Assembly: GCA_046541115.1 (NCBI GenBank)
Contig: JBKHDX010000092.1
Span: 1 to 17,059, forward strand
Reading direction: 5' to 3'
From: Jaaginema sp046541115
GTDB taxonomy: Bacteria > Cyanobacteriota > Cyanobacteriia > Cyanobacteriales > Spirulinaceae
Length of the DNA: 17,059 nucleotides
The notes under the pieces were generated by a model that was not told where the DNA came from, did not search any database, and saw only the letters and a list, made by a program, of their open reading frames with translations. How positions within the stretch are numbered: position 1 is the stretch's first letter; every line of letters starts with the position of its first letter. A program made the position numbers and the translations under genes. This document shows, one piece after another, positions 13,715 through 17,059 of the stretch.

Positions 13715-15571
13715 TTAGCTGCTGATAACTTTTTCTTGAGGGGTAACAGCAGACAAGAAACCCTCTGAATCTGAAGTAGAGGAAGCAGGACAGCGTTTAA
13801 AAATAACGAGGGTAATGTCATCAAAAATTTCTTGTTGGCCGATAAAGTAAAACAAATCATCAATAACTTCTTGTTTAATTCCTTCGACGGGTTTGTGCCA
13901 ATTTTGACTGATGATGTGACAAAGGTTATCAAGGCCGTATTGTTCGCGATCGCGATTTTCCGCTTCTGTAATCCCATCGGTGTACAACACCACCCCATCC
14001 CCAGGCTGTAACTCCACCGTGGCACAATTGATAAAATCGGCAATTTCGCCGTCGAGAGCAATGGGAAACCCTAAATCCATCGTATCCACTCGCTCAATGC
14101 TGCGATCGCTTCGTACAATCAAAACTTCTTCGTGTTGGCCGCTAATGCTCAAACAACCATCAACATAATTGAGGAGCGATAAAGTCAAATTTTTGTCCGT
14201 GTTCATGCGTTGGACATTTTTGAATAAAGTGCGATTGAGAATATCGAGAAACTTCACCGCATCTCGTTCGCGCATTTCCTCTAAAGTTCGCACCGCCGTT
14301 TGGGCCATTACCATTAAAATGCCACTTTCCAAGCCGTGACCCGTCACATCCCCAATACCTACCGTCACCACGCCATCGGTATATAGCACATCGTAATAAT
14401 CGCCCCCTACATCTTCAGCCGGTTGCATAAAGCCAGCAATTTCTAACCCCGCGATCGCTTGCAATTCTTCGGGTCGGGGTAAGATCATCCGCTGCATTTC
14501 CTTCAAAACCAGCAATTTCGAGTGCATGTGCAGATTTTCTTCTTTAAGTTTGTCATTAAGTAAAGAAATTTCTTCATTCGCACTGGCGAGTTGAGCCGTT
14601 CGTCGCTTGACTTTATCTTCCAGGGTCGTATTCGCCTCAGCTAGAGCGGTTTTGGCTTGTTGTAAATCGCGGGTCGCTTTATCCACGGCCACTTGTAACC
14701 GAGAAGGCGCACTCACCAAAACAAACACCAAACTTCCCCCGAAAAGGGCGGTTAGCGCTCCTCCTAACCACAGCCATTGAGACAAGGGCGATCGCGTTGC
14801 CCATCCCCTTGTCGGCACTGCTGCCAGTTGCCAAGACCCATTCGGTAATGTAATCGAAGATAAAACTGGATTGCCCTCAAAAATCACTTCATCCCCAAAA
14901 AATACCTCCCCCTGTTCCCCCAAACCATCTTTACCCCGCAACCCATACTGAAGGGGAGCATCCTCAGCATTCACCAACCCCGCATCCTCAAACAAGGCAT
15001 TTTGTTCGATGACGACACTGGTTAATCCCCAATAATCCCCGCTTTCTGGGACTCCATCCGGGGGCGTTAAATAAATGGGACTGCGACCAATAAACGCTAA
15101 TCCGTCCCCTTGTATTAAATCGACTGGCCCCGCGACAACGGTTTGTTTATTGTCGATCGACCGTTCGACGGCTTCCCGCTCTTCGGGAATAGACAGAGGC
15201 GTAAAACCAATACAATCTTCGTTTCCGGCTAAGGGATAAACATGACTGCAAATTGTGTCTTCGTAGAGATAAACACTGTGAATCCCTTGTTCTCCGGCTA
15301 AAACCGAAGCGGCCAACTGCTCAAACTCCCCTTGGGTAATACTTGAGTTGAGAGAGGAAACATAAGCAATGAAACCCCGCGTTAAATATAACCGACGGTT
15401 AAGGGCGGCTTCGAGATCGGCGCGAATGGTGCTGATTTGATTCACCACATTAATTCGCTCTTGTTGCTGGAAGCGACGATTTTCAGCGCGATCGACAAAT
15501 GCTGTCGCACCGAGAATGGTCAAACCTGTAGCAAGAGCAGCAATAGAAGATTTTACAATGGACTTGTTCAT
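13715..15571 (-). CDS. membrane CHASE-domain SpoIIE-type serine phosphatase
   Basis: A receptor phosphatase of the RsbU/SpoIIE (PP2C-like) class, which usually dephosphorylates an anti-sigma-factor antagonist. From ATG at 15571: membrane helix 1 at about residues 7-26, an extracytoplasmic sensor of CHASE type (about 35-260, with QRITTLRADLEAALN-like spacing in its first helix and TPPDGVPESGDYWGL), membrane helix 2 at 267-288, a coiled coil (290-360), then the phosphatase domain with AEDVGGDYYDV (D387, D391), GIGDVTGHG (D408) and GDGVVLYTDGITEAENR. All metal-binding aspartates seem present. The open frame extends 13 codons further to 15610, but ATG at 15571 precedes a normal membrane anchor; this gives 618 residues. 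No anti-sigma partner is in the window. It lies behind the flavoprotein gene and the transposon remnant. Confidence 0.9.
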   Translation of the reverse strand: MNKSIVKSSIAALATGLTILGATAFVDRAENRRFQQQERINVVNQISTIRADLEAALNRRLYLTRGFIAYVSSLNSSITQGEFEQLAASVLAGEQGIHSVYLYEDTICSHVYPLAGNEDCIGFTPLSIPEEREAVERSIDNKQTVVAGPVDLIQGDGLAFIGRSPIYLTPPDGVPESGDYWGLTSVVIEQNALFEDAGLVNAEDAPLQYGLRGKDGLGEQGEVFFGDEVIFEGNPVLSSITLPNGSWQLAAVPTRGWATRSPLSQWLWLGGALTALFGGSLVFVLVSAPSRLQVAVDKATRDLQQAKTALAEANTTLEDKVKRRTAQLASANEEISLLNDKLKEENLHMHSKLLVLKEMQRMILPRPEELQAIAGLEIAGFMQPAEDVGGDYYDVLYTDGVVTVGIGDVTGHGLESGILMVMAQTAVRTLEEMRERDAVKFLDILNRTLFKNVQRMNTDKNLTLSLLNYVDGCLSISGQHEEVLIVRSDRSIERVDTMDLGFPIALDGEIADFINCATVELQPGDGVVLYTDGITEAENRDREQYGLDNLCHIISQNWHKPVEGIKQEVIDDLFYFIGQQEIFDDITLVIFKRCPASSTSDSEGFLSAVTPQEKVISS

Positions 15572-15724
15572 GAAAATTGGTAAGGAAGCTGCGTCAGAGA
15601 TGGTCAACACTGATGCTCAAACCCAAGTAGTCCAGAATTTTATTGAGGGAGCTTTATCGTTTAATTTTACTGTCTTTATTTGGGGCAATCGGAGAACAAT
15701 GACCGGTGAAAGAACGAAGATTAA

Positions 15725-15897
15725 GTGCGGCCCTTGCAGGTCGTACCAACGCTCGTCAAGGGTAAAGAAGAGGGGCTGGGTCCGCCACCTGCGGGCGGAC
15801 TTTATAAGCCCCGTATCGGGGTTGGGGTTTATACCCCGGCGCTTATTCTCCCTGTGACGCGAGAATCCCCGTCCCTTTTAGGGCGGGGAGTTGTCAA
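15725..15897 (+). mobile_element. likely orphan right end of an IS200/IS605 TnpB-type element (omega-RNA-like)
   Basis: A GC-rich, strongly structured segment sits in an otherwise gene-free gap. Hairpins: GTCCGCC/GGCGGAC (7 bp, loop ACCTGC); CCCCG/CGGGG with flanking ATAAG-GTTTAT pairing; and a terminal CCCCGTCCC-TTTTA-GGGCGGGG (15867-15888) followed by AGTTGTCAA. GAATCCCCGTC…GGGCGGGGAG…GTCAA is the form of right ends and the adjacent guide-RNA scaffolds of TnpB elements in cyanobacteria, as I recall it; no search was run. No tnpA, tnpB or left end is present, so only a remnant would remain. The 3' tip, TCA at 15894-15896, supplies the stop codon of the neighbouring minus-strand gene. Confidence 0.5.
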
Positions 15898-16484
15898 GGG
15901 TTCACTTCGCGATCGCGCCAGGTTTGAGAATCTTCTCGCCAATACAAATGACGATTTTGCGGATCGCCCCGTAAAGTTAAATAATCCACTTGATGGGGGT
16001 CGAGTAAAAGTAAGCAAAAATTCTCGACTGGGGTGTCTGGGGAAGGGGGAGGCGGGTTAAAGGCAGAGGAATCGGGCGATCGCCCTTGCTTGGGATGAGG
16101 CCACACAAATTGCAAACGGGCTGAGTCTGATAGGTTTTGCCAAGTCGCATTCCGTTCGGAATAAAATTCTGAGTCGCGATCGCCGATCAAAATCAACTCC
16201 CCTGCTAAACGAAACTGCTCCCGGCTTTTGCTAAAGTACCAGCAAATTTCACCCCAAGGCTGTTGCTGAATTTGCTCGATTTTCTCGCTACGGTAATCTG
16301 TAACGATTTTGAGATGATTACTGGTTTCTAAAAAGCCCCGAAACACCACCGTCCGATTCGCGGGTTTGCCGTTGCTTTGCACCGTAGCCAGTTGAAAATA
16401 GCGCGATTGCGGTTGACTGCGGTTGCGATGTAAAGCGCGAGCGAGGAGCGATCGCCAGGGGGCTAAGTTTTGCTGAACCACCAT
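15894..16484 (-). CDS. pyridoxamine 5'-phosphate oxidase family flavoprotein (Alr4036-like)
   Basis: Resembles the FMN-binding split-barrel proteins of the Alr4036/Pyridox_oxase_2 type. The signatures are APWRSLLARALHRNRSQPQSRYFQLATV, SNGKPANRTVVFRGF, LKIVTDYRSEKIEQI, WGEICWYFSKSREQFRLAGEL, ERNATWQNLSDSARLQFVWPHP, DYLTLRGDPQNRHLYWR and the family-style C terminus ending EVNP. The length of 196 residues is full. The reaction is not known; the family includes flavin reductase- or oxidase-like proteins. Its ATG follows the stop codon of the coiled-coil gene with no base between, so translation is probably coupled. Its stop codon TGA coincides with the tip of the transposon-like right end, without loss of conserved residues. 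Confidence 0.9.
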   Translation of the reverse strand: MVVQQNLAPWRSLLARALHRNRSQPQSRYFQLATVQSNGKPANRTVVFRGFLETSNHLKIVTDYRSEKIEQIQQQPWGEICWYFSKSREQFRLAGELILIGDRDSEFYSERNATWQNLSDSARLQFVWPHPKQGRSPDSSAFNPPPPSPDTPVENFCLLLLDPHQVDYLTLRGDPQNRHLYWREDSQTWRDREVNP

Positions 16485-17059
16485 TTAACCAGAGAAAGTA
16501 CGATTACGCCAGCGATTGAGATAATTTTCCCCAATCTGCGCTGCACTTTGCAAGCCCATATTTTTTTGTCGTAGTTGAGCAATTTCGGCGTTTAGGCGAT
16601 CGCGCTCTTGTTCGAGATGGTTGATTTGTTGTGCGCGATTGGTGGCTTCCCGTTGCAAATTGTCCGCGGTTTGGGCTGTAGTTTGAGTTTGACGTTTTTG
16701 CACCTCTAACTGATTGCTGATGTTTTGGAGTTGCTGCTGTTGTTGTTGAGCGAGATTATCTTTTTCGGTAATTGCTTGCTGTAAGGCTTGTTCGACGTTG
16801 TTTTTTTCCTGTAATACAGTTTTTTGCTGTTCGAGTTCCCTTTGTATGTTGTCGATTTCTTGCTGTAGCGATCGCTGTGTTTCTTGATTTTGGGCTAAGT
16901 CGCGATCGCGCTGTTGCAATTGTTGATGTAACTCCCCAACTTCGTTGTTTTTACCGTTGATAGTTTCTTGCAGGGATTGAATTTCTTGATTCTTAGCTTC
17001 TAACTGTTGATGTAACTCCCCAACTTCGTTGTTTTTACCGTTGATAGTTTCTTGCAGGG
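16485..17059 (-). CDS. long coiled-coil protein, 5' end outside the window
   Basis: The reading frame is open from the right edge to the stop at 16485, so this is the C-terminal 190 or so residues of a larger protein. It is almost entirely glutamine/glutamate/asparagine-rich heptad sequence (for example VEQALQQAITEKDNLAQQ, INHLEQERDRLNAEIAQL) without glycine or proline breaks, a long coiled coil. The C-terminal tail, GLQSAAQIGENYLNRWRNRTFSG, is different and may be a docking or anchoring segment. Near the edge is a tandem repeat of 28 residues (LQETINGKNNEVGELHQQ plus a linker), equal to four heptads, at 16921-16975 and 17005-17059. No named family recognised; structural or polarity proteins have this appearance. 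The flavoprotein gene follows with no gap. Confidence 0.8.
   Translation of the reverse strand, partial: LQETINGKNNEVGELHQQLEAKNQEIQSLQETINGKNNEVGELHQQLQQRDRDLAQNQETQRSLQQEIDNIQRELEQQKTVLQEKNNVEQALQQAITEKDNLAQQQQQQLQNISNQLEVQKRQTQTTAQTADNLQREATNRAQQINHLEQERDRLNAEIAQLRQKNMGLQSAAQIGENYLNRWRNRTFSG
16921..17059. repeat. 84-bp tandem repeat in the coiled-coil gene
   Basis: The 55 bases at 16921-16975 and 17005-17059 are identical, with a period of 84 bp (28 codons). The second copy reaches the window edge, so more copies may follow. Identity at synonymous sites suggests recent duplication or gene conversion. Confidence 0.85.

Noticed and set aside
13474..14061. 195-codon minus-strand ORF overlapping the phosphatase 3' end
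   Set aside because: It is an alternative frame of the phosphatase coding sequence continued into repeats, without any recognisable domain.
15863..15897. Terminator for the flavoprotein gene
   Set aside because: On the minus strand no T-run follows the stem, and the hairpin is part of a longer structured segment ending in GTCAA, better explained as an element end.
15516..16060. Plus-strand ORFs across the phosphatase/flavoprotein gap
   Set aside because: They are proline/glycine/arginine-rich readings of the structured GC-rich segment and of the antisense strand, with no domain or ribosome site.
1..17059. CRISPR array
   Set aside because: No regularly spaced direct repeats with unique spacers occur; the only tandem repeat is the in-frame 84-bp unit at the right edge.

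Overview
The window reads as chromosome of a cyanobacterium, probably filamentous. Copies of the HIP1 octamer GCGATCGC occur throughout, the spacers carry cyanobacterial short repeats (AGAAACCGGGGTTCT hairpin, GTAGGTTGGG hairpin), and the gene content (Uma2 nucleases, DUF427, CHASE/SpoIIE phosphatase, Alr4036-like flavoprotein) fits that group. The species cannot be named from the sequence alone.

Left edge (1-700, minus strand): a tRNA cluster or its remnant. One complete tRNA with encoded CCA (31-107) has a UAG anticodon, a short variable loop and C37. Upstream of it lies an odd element (366-448) in which the 3' part of a tRNA (anticodon arm, T arm, acceptor 3' strand) precedes the 5' part (acceptor 5' strand, D arm). 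The two acceptor strands match over 7 of 7 bp, and the flanks carry a further 7-bp complementary pair. This is the topology of a circularly permuted tRNA gene, though a broken tandem duplication could give the same picture. Directly upstream is a 66-codon conserved-looking gene of unknown function.

700-3200: a divergent promoter pair, then a plus-strand m5C DNA methyltransferase followed by a GIY-YIG nuclease, a candidate restriction-modification pair separated by a repeat hairpin.

3200-11250, all minus strand: recQ, a fused NCS1-type permease/histidine kinase, a Uma2 nuclease and dnaG primase (listed in transcription order). 11370-13480: DUF427 protein (+), a bidirectional terminator, a 56-residue membrane protein (-), a secreted beta-rich protein (+) and serine acetyltransferase cysE (+).

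13715-17059, minus strand: a coiled-coil protein that runs off the right edge and contains a 84-bp (28-residue) tandem repeat, a pyridoxamine-phosphate-oxidase-like flavoprotein abutting it with no spacer, a GC-rich structured segment that looks like an orphan right end of an IS200/IS605 TnpB element, and a membrane CHASE/SpoIIE-type serine phosphatase. Replication and repair (dnaG, recQ), signalling (kinase fusion, phosphatase) and DNA modification are all present, but nothing shows that these genes act as one pathway. The strongest candidates for new biology are the permuted tRNA-like locus and the permease-kinase fusion.
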